DNA of 64,000 bases from CADEED01 sp964444835. GTDB lineage: Bacteria; Pseudomonadota; Gammaproteobacteria; Steroidobacterales; Steroidobacteraceae. Below, piece by piece: positions 34,377-42,527 of this stretch (position 1 is the first letter of the stretch; the number at the start of each line of letters is the position of its first letter). The notes under the pieces were generated by a model that was given only the letters and a program-made list of their open reading frames with translations, had not been told where the DNA came from and did not search any database. Both the position numbers and the translations under genes were made by a program. Location of the stretch: assembly GCA_964444835.1 (NCBI GenBank), contig CAYUIT010000006.1:1-64000 (forward strand), read 5' to 3'.

Positions 34377-36770
34377 CTACTCGCCGAACGAGTAGCTAGC
34401 TGTTAGACCAAACGTAGCCTTCTCACCCTGGCTGACGTTCGGCAAGAAGCGCAGCGGTGCAACGTTTGGCGGTTGGTTGATCACCGCGCTGACATACTCT
34501 TCGTCGAAGAGGTTGCGGCCCCACAGAGCCACATCGAGCGGGCCGCGCCGCAGGCCGATACGCGCATTCGCGACTGTGCGCGAGGGTATCGTCGCAATCG
34601 GCAGGCTCAGCACCGACGCCTCGCCCGTGTAGCTCACATCGCCGCGCGCATACAGCGACCAGTCGCTGCCAAGTTGCGTATCGAAACTGAAGTACGCACT
34701 AGCAAGCTTCTCAGGAGCACGCGGCAACGATTCGCCCGACACATCGGCTTGCAGTCTGCCGCGGAATAGCAGCGACGGACAGAAGCCTGCCGCCAAGCCG
34801 GCATCACCACCGCAGTAGCGCGTGACGCCCGGATCGATCGTGCCGTCGTCGAACTCCGTCGGCGAATAGGAGTAAGTCATGCCCACGCGCCATTGATCGG
34901 TGACGGCGTAATTCAGCGACAACTCAAAGCCGCGCGACGTGGCGCCAGCAAGATTCTGAATCAGATTGTTGACGAGCGGCGGCGGCGGCGCAGCCGAGAT
35001 CTGGATGCCTGTGTAGTCGATGAAGAACAGCGCGAGTTCTGAACTCAGGCGACGATCGAGCCACTCGGCCTTCCAGCCAAACTCGTACGTCTTGTTCTCC
35101 GCGGGTTGGTAGGCGCGCAGTTCCTCGGGAACCGGCAGCATCGCGATCGCATCATTGGTTGGATTGAAGTAGCCGGAAATGACACCCTTCGCCGCCGACA
35201 CGAAGAAGCGCTGCGAGGCCGTCAACTCATAGTCGACGTGCACGCGCCATGTCGTGTAATCGAAATCTCCTTCCTGGAGAGTGGAAGCAGGGTTCGCCGC
35301 GATGGCGCTGAACTGCTGCCGATCTTCTTGATCGCGACGCAGCTCCGCGCCGAACGTCCAGCGATCCGTGATGTCGACTTCGCCGGCGCCGAATACGGCA
35401 CGCTGCTTGTCTTCGCGCACCAAGTTGGTAGACAACAACATGTTGTTGAACGGATCTGTGTAGGCGACACCACCGGGCACTGACCCAAAGCCAAACGCGT
35501 CGAGCGGTCTTTCGCCGACAGCCAGATTGCGACCGTCGAAGACGGTTCGGCCGAGGCTGTTGTACTCGTTCTTGTAATTGAAAACACCGAGCGACCAGCG
35601 TGCACGACCGTCCTGACGGCTCTCGAGGCGCAGCTCTTGGCTGGTGGTGTCGGTGCTGCCTTTACCGGAGCCGATGAAGTACGGCACGTTTTGCGTGCGC
35701 AGCACTGTCATCGGCGCCGCAGCGTTGACGATGCTGTAAACATCGCCGCGGCCATTGTTAGCACCGAGTGAGTAGTCAGAGAAGTTGTCAGTGTCGGCTT
35801 CATAGCGTGCGATTTGCCCTTTGATCGACACTGGGCCGAAGTCGTAGCTCATGTCGAGGGAGGCCAGCGTGACTTTGCGCGAGAAGGCGAGCGAATCCGG
35901 ATTTGCCGCCAGAGTGCTGCTGGTGGGTACGGCGCCGCAGAACGCACTGAGTGGCAAGCCGGTGGGTCCGCAGGTGAAGCCCGATACGTAATACATCGCG
36001 GCGCTGTCGCGCTCGTCGTCGGTGTGATACCCGAACAACCGCGCCATGAAAGCATCAGTGGGTTGCCATTCGAGGACACCCGAGACGTTTTTCGTTTCAA
36101 AGCCGCCGAGGTTGTCGCCCGAATCGGCAGCGTTTTCCCACGTTCCGTCGAACGTGTTGTAGCTGAGTGCAATGCGACCGCGCAGCGTTTCGCCGATTGG
36201 CCCCGACATCATGAGGCGACCTTCGAATCGCTCGTCCGTGCCCACGGTCCCTGTGACAGTGGAGCGGAATGTTTTGGTGGGCGAAGCCGGCACGTAGTTG
36301 ATGGCTCCGTTGAACGCATTTCGGCCGTATAACGCCGACTGCGGACCTTTCACCACTTCGATGCGTTCAACGTCGAGAATCTCGAGGTTGGTTGCGTTGA
36401 GGTTCGAGAGGTAAACACCGCCATAAAACACGGCGACGTTGCGGTCTGGGCTATTGAGATTCGTTTGCGACAAGCCGCGAATCACGGGTGTGCCGAGCTG
36501 ATTCTGAATCGCATCGAAGTAACTCAAACCGGGCGTGAAGAGCGCGACATCTTGCAGGTTCTTAACCCCGCGCTCCTCGATGTCTTTCGCAGTGAGCACA
36601 GCAACGGCGACCGGCACGTCGATCAGCGATTCAGCGCGCTTACGCGCGGTGACGACGACCTCGTCGAGGCCGACGATCTCCGCATCTTCCTGCGCAATCG
36701 CTGGCGGTGCGCTCGCCGTAGCAGCGGCCAAACAGCCGAGCAATATCGATAGATGTTGTTTCCGACTCAC
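34377..36770 (-). CDS. TonB-dependent outer membrane receptor
   Basis: 797 residues from a GTG at 36770, six bases after GGGGAG, giving the signal peptide HLSILLGCLAAATASAPPAIA. The ATG at 36833 lacks a ribosome site and a signal. TonB box region VGLDEVVVTARKRAESLIDVP; plug VERIEVVKGPQSALYGRNAFNGAINYV; barrel end ATFGLTASYSFGE. One short Cys-containing loop (FTCGPTGLPLSAFCG) and a second (YCGGDAGLAAGFCPS) are probably extracellular disulfide loops. Paired with a carboxylesterase, it may import an ester or its hydrolysis product. Confidence 0.93.
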   Translation of the reverse strand: MSRKQHLSILLGCLAAATASAPPAIAQEDAEIVGLDEVVVTARKRAESLIDVPVAVAVLTAKDIEERGVKNLQDVALFTPGLSYFDAIQNQLGTPVIRGLSQTNLNSPDRNVAVFYGGVYLSNLNATNLEILDVERIEVVKGPQSALYGRNAFNGAINYVPASPTKTFRSTVTGTVGTDERFEGRLMMSGPIGETLRGRIALSYNTFDGTWENAADSGDNLGGFETKNVSGVLEWQPTDAFMARLFGYHTDDERDSAAMYYVSGFTCGPTGLPLSAFCGAVPTSSTLAANPDSLAFSRKVTLASLDMSYDFGPVSIKGQIARYEADTDNFSDYSLGANNGRGDVYSIVNAAAPMTVLRTQNVPYFIGSGKGSTDTTSQELRLESRQDGRARWSLGVFNYKNEYNSLGRTVFDGRNLAVGERPLDAFGFGSVPGGVAYTDPFNNMLLSTNLVREDKQRAVFGAGEVDITDRWTFGAELRRDQEDRQQFSAIAANPASTLQEGDFDYTTWRVHVDYELTASQRFFVSAAKGVISGYFNPTNDAIAMLPVPEELRAYQPAENKTYEFGWKAEWLDRRLSSELALFFIDYTGIQISAAPPPPLVNNLIQNLAGATSRGFELSLNYAVTDQWRVGMTYSYSPTEFDDGTIDPGVTRYCGGDAGLAAGFCPSLLFRGRLQADVSGESLPRAPEKLASAYFSFDTQLGSDWSLYARGDVSYTGEASVLSLPIATIPSRTVANARIGLRRGPLDVALWGRNLFDEEYVSAVINQPPNVAPLRFLPNVSQGEKATFGLTASYSFGE

Positions 36771-36943
36771 GATGACTCCCCTAAACGCGTCAAATTTGGC
36801 GCGATGCAAAAGCTTGCGCTGAGACTCATTCAAGTATTACGTGAATCATTCAGTCCAGCGACATCTGTGTTGTCTGGGCAGCCACCGTGCGGCGCGCAAT
36901 TGCTACTTTGTAGCAGGGGCGGTGGCCGACTCAGTTACGACGC

Positions 36944-37660
36944 CTAGTCACGCTCACCCGAGTGTTGCTCGCGACCGCCGTCTTCGTCGGCGGAACGGTG
37001 ACACTCAGTGCACTGCTCGAAATCACGAATACCCTCTTCAACATGCTCGCGTCGAATGGTAGCCCGCGTGTGCTCGTGGCAGCCATAGCAAGTGTATGCC
37101 TGGTAGTTGTTTTGTCGATGGCAAGTCTCGCAGGCGACATTATGGTCACGATCGAGCAGGAAGTAGCGACTGTGGTCGAAAGTGGCCGGTAGCCATGCCG
37201 TGTCTCGATGGCATGTGGAGCACTGACCAATTGCCTTCGCATGGAACGGATCCTGCGGCGGAGAATGACAACTCGAGCAGTTAGTGCGTAAGTCGACGGC
37301 CAGCATGGCGTGCTCAAACTTATGTCGCAACTGTAGGCGCATGACGCCGGCGTGATCCGAGTGACAAGCCATGCAGTCGTTGTCTTTCAAGCTTTGGTGA
37401 AACGCAGGCTTGGCTCGCTTGCCGCCGATCGGCGCTCCGCGCGTGGTGACTCGTCCGATGTCGGTAGGTTTGTGGCAGCTTATGCACTTGTCGCTCGAGG
37501 TACCCAAGAGCGGTGCGTGACACGCAAAGCAGTTCCCGGCGATGTGCTGGTGATCGGCAATCACCGGGCCAGGAGCAACCATGATCTGCGGCCAAGTAAA
37601 CACCGTCGCAGCGACAGCAACCAGCGTGAGCGCCAAGCCGATCTGAGTTTGCTTCTTCAT
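36944..37660 (-). CDS. Octahaem c-type cytochrome
   Basis: 238 residues from ATG 37660, with an N-terminal hydrophobic segment (IGLALTLVAVAATVFTWPQI) that is a signal or anchor. Eight CXXCH motifs are present: CFACH, CISCH, CMACH, CSSCH, CSTCH, CETCH, CYGCH and CTECH. Distal His residues (for example DHQHIAGN, AFHQ, SDHAG, FDHSR, RDHNVAC) could give bis-His ligation as in class III and c7-type cytochromes. It would carry electrons in the periplasm. Its ATG overlaps the stop of the b-type cytochrome gene, so the two form a coupled module. The upstream extension to 37750 lies in that gene and was rejected. Confidence 0.88.
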   Translation of the reverse strand: MKKQTQIGLALTLVAVAATVFTWPQIMVAPGPVIADHQHIAGNCFACHAPLLGTSSDKCISCHKPTDIGRVTTRGAPIGGKRAKPAFHQSLKDNDCMACHSDHAGVMRLQLRHKFEHAMLAVDLRTNCSSCHSPPQDPFHAKAIGQCSTCHRDTAWLPATFDHSRYFLLDRDHNVACETCHRQNNYQAYTCYGCHEHTRATIRREHVEEGIRDFEQCTECHRSADEDGGREQHSGERD

Positions 37661-38235
37661 CGCCAAGCCCAGAACAGAAAGATGCTCACGATGTGACCGA
37701 GCGCGAGCGTCACGAACAGCACGAAGATCGGAATGTGTACGGTGCGCCATTGGTTCATGACGCGAACCGCAGCGCTATCCCATAGAAGCTGCGCTTCGAT
37801 CTCGGCGGGATCGAGGCCTTGCGCAGTGAGTGCCTGACGCCGATCGCGTACGAGTTCGCGCGAGCTTTTCAGGAGAATCTTTCCCACCAACCCACTCAGC
37901 ACGTTGGCGCCCATCGCGATCGTGGCGAGCCAAGGCAGAATGGCGTTGAAGTGCATACCCGAGTGCAGCAGCACTAACAATGAGCCGAGCCAACCGCCCG
38001 CCTCATGAAAAGCGAGTAGCTTGGGCGGCTTTCCCCAGCCAATCTTCTTACGCTTGCGAAGTGAGTAGGTGAGCGAAGCTGCGATGAGCAAGGTACCTGG
38101 AATACCGAGGTACCGGCCTATCCAACCAAAACCCAGTCGGTGCAGCAGCCAGTCGCCGACGATCGTGGCTGCAGCCAACGCGCCGCTCAGGACGAAGAAG
38201 GGCACAACACGCGAAACGATCAGCCGTGCCGACAT
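37657..38235 (-). CDS. Membrane b-type cytochrome-like protein
   Basis: 192 residues with about four to five transmembrane helices. Histidines are placed as in diaxial b-haem proteins: HEAGGWLGSLLVLLHSGMHF in the third span region and HIPIFVLFVTLALGHIV in the last. It resembles the short cytochrome b561/ferric reductase-like quinol-oxidising subunits that pass electrons to multihaem cytochromes. It is coupled by a 4-bp overlap to the octahaem cytochrome, so a quinol-to-periplasm electron route is inferred. The final acceptor is not encoded here. Confidence 0.72.
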   Translation of the reverse strand: MSARLIVSRVVPFFVLSGALAAATIVGDWLLHRLGFGWIGRYLGIPGTLLIAASLTYSLRKRKKIGWGKPPKLLAFHEAGGWLGSLLVLLHSGMHFNAILPWLATIAMGANVLSGLVGKILLKSSRELVRDRRQALTAQGLDPAEIEAQLLWDSAAVRVMNQWRTVHIPIFVLFVTLALGHIVSIFLFWAWR

Positions 38236-38331
38236 CGCACCAGAGCCTCAGTGAATCCTTGCGCAGAGTAGGTGAATGCCTGCGGCAATAACCTAAGTAC
38301 AAACCACGGTAGGGACAGCCCGCTTCTAGGC

Positions 38332-38430
38332 CTAACAACCGCATGAATGGCAGGACGCCAAAGCGGCTACGCTCAAGCTGATGACGACAAGCGCGAGTAG
38401 CACTTTGCCATTCGAGGCGCCTTTCGCCAT
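38332..38430 (-). CDS. Predicted 32-residue membrane peptide with C-terminal Cys cluster
   Basis: The minus strand runs from ATG 38430 to TAG 38332 without interruption. A short polar start (AKGASNGK) leads to one hydrophobic span (VLLALVVISLSVAALAS) and the ending CHSCGC. The span plus terminal cysteines looks like a lipoprotein leader with very little mature part, or a small haem or metal-handling helper. It lies 96 bases upstream of the b-type cytochrome in the same direction. The ribosome site is weak. The ending holds one CxxC (C-H-S-C), but CXXCH is not present, so it is not itself a c-haem protein. Confidence 0.45.
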   Translation of the reverse strand: MAKGASNGKVLLALVVISLSVAALASCHSCGC

Positions 38431-38462
38431 TATGCGCCGCAGGGCGGATAACGCGATCTCGT

Positions 38463-39992
38463 TTGGACCTCTCTGTGACCGATCCTTCTTTCGATGACGA
38501 TCTGCGCGCATGCCTGCGAACGCTGCAAGCCATCGCTGCAGATCGCGGCGTGCTCGCGCGGCTCACACAAGAGCAGAGGCGCGAGCTGCTGATTCTCGCC
38601 GGCAGGATCACCAAACCCGATCGCGCGGAATTGCGCCGGATGGCAAAAGCATTTCGGCGCGCCGAGCGCGTTGCCGAGCAGCAGCAAGATCGCCAAGCGA
38701 TCGAGCGCGCGGGCTTGCGCCAACAACGACGACATGAAACGTATGCCCCGCTGTGGTTGCCGCCTCCCGAGGCCGAGACGCCAGAGCGGCCGCCCCAGTT
38801 AGAGAATGCGCGCTCCTGCTATATCTGCAAGGCGGCGTATACCGAGGTGCATCGATACTACGATTCGATGTGCCTTGCTTGCGGTGATTTCAACTACGCC
38901 AAGCGTGAGCAGACCGCGAATCTCACCGGGCGCTACGCACTCGTGACGGGGGCGCGCGTCAAGATAGGCTTTCAGGCGTCACTGAAGTTGCTGCGTGCCG
39001 GTGCGTATGTGGTTGCAACGACGCGCTTTCCCGTTGACGCTGCGGAGCGCTACTCACAAGAGCCGGACTACGCAAGTTTCCGGCATCGACTGCAGATCCA
39101 CGGTATCGATTTGCGGCACACGCCAAGCGTCGAGTTGTTTGCTCGTTGGTTGAGCGAACGCCTGCCGAGGCTCGACTATATCTTGAACAACGCGTGCCAA
39201 ACCGTCCGACGGCCTGCTGGGTTCTTCCGGCACTTGTTGGAACGCGAAGCGCGAGGAGTCGACGCGCTCGCGGTTGAGCTCAGAGGCCCGCTTGAGCGGC
39301 ACACAGAGCTTTGTCGCGGCCTGCTCAGCGCGGCGCCAGCGTCGACGAACGCGCTCGTCGAAGGTGCTGCTCGCGGCTATCCCGAAGGCCTCGTGCATAG
39401 CGCCGCGCTCTCGCAGCGGCATTATCTCGATGAGGACTATCTCGAAGGTGAGGCGCTGTTTCCGAGCGGGCGTTATGACGAGGATCGACAACAGGTGGAC
39501 CTGCGCGAAATGAATAGTTGGCGCTTGCGCTTGCATGAAGTACAAACGCCCGAGTTGTTAGAAGTCCAGCTCGTCAATGCAATCGCGCCCTATATTCTCA
39601 ACGCGCGCCTGAAACCGCTGATGTTGCGTAGCGGTGCGCGCGATCTGCACATCGTCAACGTGAGTGCGATGGAAGGGCAGTTCTATCGCACCACGAAAAC
39701 CGACAAGCACCCGCATACGAACATGGCGAAGGCCGCGCTCAATATGATGACGCGCACAAGCGCCGCCGACTATGTGCGCGATGGGATCCATATGAACGCC
39801 GTTGACACCGGTTGGGTCACCGACGAGGACCCGGCCATTCATGCCGCACGCAAAGCAGAGCAGGGTTTCGCGCCGCCACTCGATATCATCGATGGTGCGG
39901 CGCGGATCGTTGACCCGATATTCGCTGGTGTGAACACGGGCACGCATGTTTGGGGCCAGTTTTTGAAGGATTACCGGTCGGTGGCGTGGTAA
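38463..39992 (+). CDS. SDR family oxidoreductase with N-terminal CxxC/CxxC zinc-ribbon-like module
   Basis: 509 residues, twice a normal SDR. Residues 1-115 are charged and helical. Then CYICKAAYTEVHRYYDSMCLACGDF (about 119-143) has two CxxC pairs suited to zinc. The Rossmann part starts LTGRYALVTGARVKIGFQASLKLLRAG, continues with DYILNNACQT and VSAMEGQFYR. The catalytic YxxxK is replaced by TNMAK (Thr instead of Tyr) in HTNMAKAALNMM, so normal proton transfer is questionable. NAVDTGWVTDE follows as in SDRs. Start is TTG 38463 or GTG 38475. It is divergent from the cytochrome module. Function unknown. Confidence 0.78.
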   Translation: MDLSVTDPSFDDDLRACLRTLQAIAADRGVLARLTQEQRRELLILAGRITKPDRAELRRMAKAFRRAERVAEQQQDRQAIERAGLRQQRRHETYAPLWLPPPEAETPERPPQLENARSCYICKAAYTEVHRYYDSMCLACGDFNYAKREQTANLTGRYALVTGARVKIGFQASLKLLRAGAYVVATTRFPVDAAERYSQEPDYASFRHRLQIHGIDLRHTPSVELFARWLSERLPRLDYILNNACQTVRRPAGFFRHLLEREARGVDALAVELRGPLERHTELCRGLLSAAPASTNALVEGAARGYPEGLVHSAALSQRHYLDEDYLEGEALFPSGRYDEDRQQVDLREMNSWRLRLHEVQTPELLEVQLVNAIAPYILNARLKPLMLRSGARDLHIVNVSAMEGQFYRTTKTDKHPHTNMAKAALNMMTRTSAADYVRDGIHMNAVDTGWVTDEDPAIHAARKAEQGFAPPLDIIDGAARIVDPIFAGVNTGTHVWGQFLKDYRSVAW

Positions 39993-40079
39993 GCGTCTGA
40001 CGTAGTCAATGGGGTGAGACTATTGACGTCGCGCGGACAGTGTTAGGGAGTAATCCCACATCACTGTTCGGAGAAATCC

Positions 40080-41090
40080 ATGCTGATGCCCAATCGTGTT
40101 GCCCTCGTGATCATGGTTTTGCTTTGCATCGCGAACGCCCGCACTATCGCGGCGGCCGACCCGGCGACACCGAGTGCGTCGCCACGGGTACTACAAGAAG
40201 TCCTACGTGCGCCGAGTCCGTTGGACGGAGCGCAGGCAGCGCGTTTGGATGCCTACCTCCCGCAGGCTTCGGCCATCGACGTTGGTTCTGTACCGCTGCG
40301 ACTGAAGCTTGCTGAGCTCGCAGCAGAGCAGGCCGGGTTGTCACAGTTCACAGGATCGAAGCGTATCGTCGGTGGTAGTGACGTAATGCCCCATGAGGCG
40401 CGGTGGCAAGTTGCGCTAGTCGTTCCCGCTACGCCGCCTGCTAGTGGGCAGTTCTGTGGCGGCTCGATCATTGCTCCGAACTGGATACTGACGGCAGCGC
40501 ATTGTGTGGATAGCACCAGCGCATCGCAGTTTCAGATCTTCAGTGGATCACGTGATCTCGACTCGACCGGCCAAGTTGCGACCGTTTCACGTGTGCTGAA
40601 ACACCCCAAATGGAATGCGGCAGACAACTCCATGCGCAATGACATTGCGCTCGTCAAGCTGTCCCAAGCGCTGATCATGGAGCCGGGAAAGCGCGAGATC
40701 GTAGCGATCCCTCAGTTAGTGACTACCCCGTCAGCGGCTCCCGGCGCGCTTGCGGTTGTGACTGGTTGGGGAGCAACGTCTGAGGGTGGCGTCGGTTCGC
40801 GAAGACTGAGAAAAGTTGTCGTACCAATCGTAGACAAGACGCAATGCAACGCAGCTGATCACTATAACGGGGACATCGCAGAGGGAATGATGTGTGCCGG
40901 AATTGGTGGAAAAGACTCGTGTCAAGGTGATAGCGGCGGTCCATTGGTTGACTCCCTCGCCGCCACACAGCCTCTGCAACTCGGTGTAGTTTCGTGGGGC
41001 TATGGTTGCGCTCGTATCAACAAGCCTGGCGTATACACGGACGTGGCCACATACGCCGATTGGATTCGTGAAACGATTAGCAAAAACTAA
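40080..41090 (+). CDS. Secreted trypsin-like serine protease (S1 family)
   Basis: 336 residues: signal peptide (VALVIMVLLCIANARTIAA), a pro-region to residue 95, then the zymogen cleavage point KR-IVGG (96-99). The triad is His141 (LTAAHC), Asp188 (NDIALVKL) and Ser285 (GDSGGP). Asp279, six residues before the Ser, together with VSWGYGCA, predicts cleavage after Arg or Lys. Cysteines match the trypsin disulfides (FCGG/AHC, MCAG/SCQGD, YGCA). Such complete eukaryote-like trypsins are sporadic in bacteria. It is the first gene of a four-gene rightward cassette; the next starts 32 bases later. Confidence 0.95.
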   Translation: MLMPNRVALVIMVLLCIANARTIAAADPATPSASPRVLQEVLRAPSPLDGAQAARLDAYLPQASAIDVGSVPLRLKLAELAAEQAGLSQFTGSKRIVGGSDVMPHEARWQVALVVPATPPASGQFCGGSIIAPNWILTAAHCVDSTSASQFQIFSGSRDLDSTGQVATVSRVLKHPKWNAADNSMRNDIALVKLSQALIMEPGKREIVAIPQLVTTPSAAPGALAVVTGWGATSEGGVGSRRLRKVVVPIVDKTQCNAADHYNGDIAEGMMCAGIGGKDSCQGDSGGPLVDSLAATQPLQLGVVSWGYGCARINKPGVYTDVATYADWIRETISKN

Positions 41091-41122
41091 CAGTACAGGT
41101 TACGGACAAGGGGAGTCGTCAA

Positions 41123-42505
41123 ATGGTCAAGTTTAGTTCCTTGGTGCTGATGCTGTGGTCATGCGCATACGTCGCGGGATGTACGTTAGTGACGAGCAAG
41201 CAGCACGGTACGGAGGCTGGTAAGGACGCGGGTGAGGGTGTTGCGTACTACCTACCTAAGCGATTCTTCGAGATCACGATTGCGAGCAAAGTTGTACCGG
41301 TGACCGATGCGGATAAGTTAGAGAAAGAGTTGCAATCCTCAGCTGCGGCAGTCACGGCAGCACGTGCGCTTGCCGCAGATGCCCAGAAGGAATCCACCGC
41401 ATTGGAGGCGATTGCCAAGAAGTCAGTGGGTACACCCAACGCAGATGACGCGACGAAAGCCGCTTCAGCAGCAACAGCAAAGTCTGAGGCGCTCAATGAA
41501 GCAGCGGTCAAAGCCGCCACGAACTTCGAAGCGGCAAGGCAAAACTATGTGTCTAGTTTGCAGCAGCCCGATGCATCTTCGTGTCTACGGCGCGTCTCGG
41601 TGGTCGTCAAGCCACTTGCACTTGTTCCGGACACGACACGGCGATATTCGGCGCAACTCAAGCATAGTGTGCTCCGCAGTGACGAACTCACTCTCACGAC
41701 TACATCGTCTGGCTTGTTAGCAGGTGCTTTGGGAAAATCCCAAGACAAGTCAGCGGACATTGTTCTTGCGCTAGCCAATAGTGCGGCCGCGCGGCGAGCG
41801 CAAACTGCGGAGCTGCGTCCGTTTCGCAGTACGATTCCAACACAGAAGACCGAGAAAAGCTGCTTGGATGCCCAAGAAAGCATGATTACAGACTTCACGA
41901 CTGATGGCTCGCAAAGCGCATCAGCGTGGAGTCACGAATCCGGCAGTACGGGTGTAACACTAACGCTTGATGCTAGCGCGCCACCGCCGCCCGACAATGT
42001 TTGTGAGCTTCGCTCGGCTTGTGTCGACAATGGCAATTCAGTGGCAAGCTCTCCCGAGAAAGGCGTGACCTTACGTGGACTTGTCTACCGGCGTGATCTC
42101 ACACACCGGCTGACCGCGCGTGCAAAACAAGGCTCAGGCAACGCTGGTGTAGTCATTGCCCAAGCGTTGCTCACGATGCCAAACCTGAGTCCGACTGAGT
42201 TTCTTCCGCTGCGAACGGGAGCATTCACGGATGTGAGCTATACCGTTGCATTTGAGAATGGAATGCTGACAAGTGTCGCGGCCACGCGCCCAAGCGAGGC
42301 CCTCGGATTCGCCAAAATCCCCTACGATCTTGCGGTGGCAGCGGTGAAGATTCCAGCAGAGATATTCAAGCTGCGCGTCGATCTAACCAGTCAGAAAGCT
42401 GAGCTCGCGACCAAAGAAGCGGAGCTGATCGACAAAATTGAAGCGCTTGACGCAGCGCGTACGACGACGGTCGATGCAGAGCAGCCAGAACCTGCTAATC
42501 CCTAG
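41123..42505 (+). CDS. Uncharacterised lipoprotein with coiled-coil segment
   Basis: 460 residues with lipobox YVAGC and a GGGGAG box nine bases before the ATG. Shortly after the Cys comes GVAYYLPKRFFEITI, a YxLPK-type motif seen in several secreted proteins of unknown role. Residues of about 65-145 are Ala/Lys/Glu-rich with heptad character (coiled coil). The rest is beta-rich with three Cys-containing loops. The last 35 residues (SQKAELATKEAELIDKIEALDAA) are again helical. No enzyme motif. It lies between a protease and a metal hydrolase in the same operon, so it may be a substrate, inhibitor or scaffold. That is speculation. Confidence 0.6.
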   Translation: MVKFSSLVLMLWSCAYVAGCTLVTSKQHGTEAGKDAGEGVAYYLPKRFFEITIASKVVPVTDADKLEKELQSSAAAVTAARALAADAQKESTALEAIAKKSVGTPNADDATKAASAATAKSEALNEAAVKAATNFEAARQNYVSSLQQPDASSCLRRVSVVVKPLALVPDTTRRYSAQLKHSVLRSDELTLTTTSSGLLAGALGKSQDKSADIVLALANSAAARRAQTAELRPFRSTIPTQKTEKSCLDAQESMITDFTTDGSQSASAWSHESGSTGVTLTLDASAPPPPDNVCELRSACVDNGNSVASSPEKGVTLRGLVYRRDLTHRLTARAKQGSGNAGVVIAQALLTMPNLSPTEFLPLRTGAFTDVSYTVAFENGMLTSVAATRPSEALGFAKIPYDLAVAAVKIPAEIFKLRVDLTSQKAELATKEAELIDKIEALDAARTTTVDAEQPEPANP

Positions 42506-42527
42506 TGCAAGATTCACGGACTGTCAG

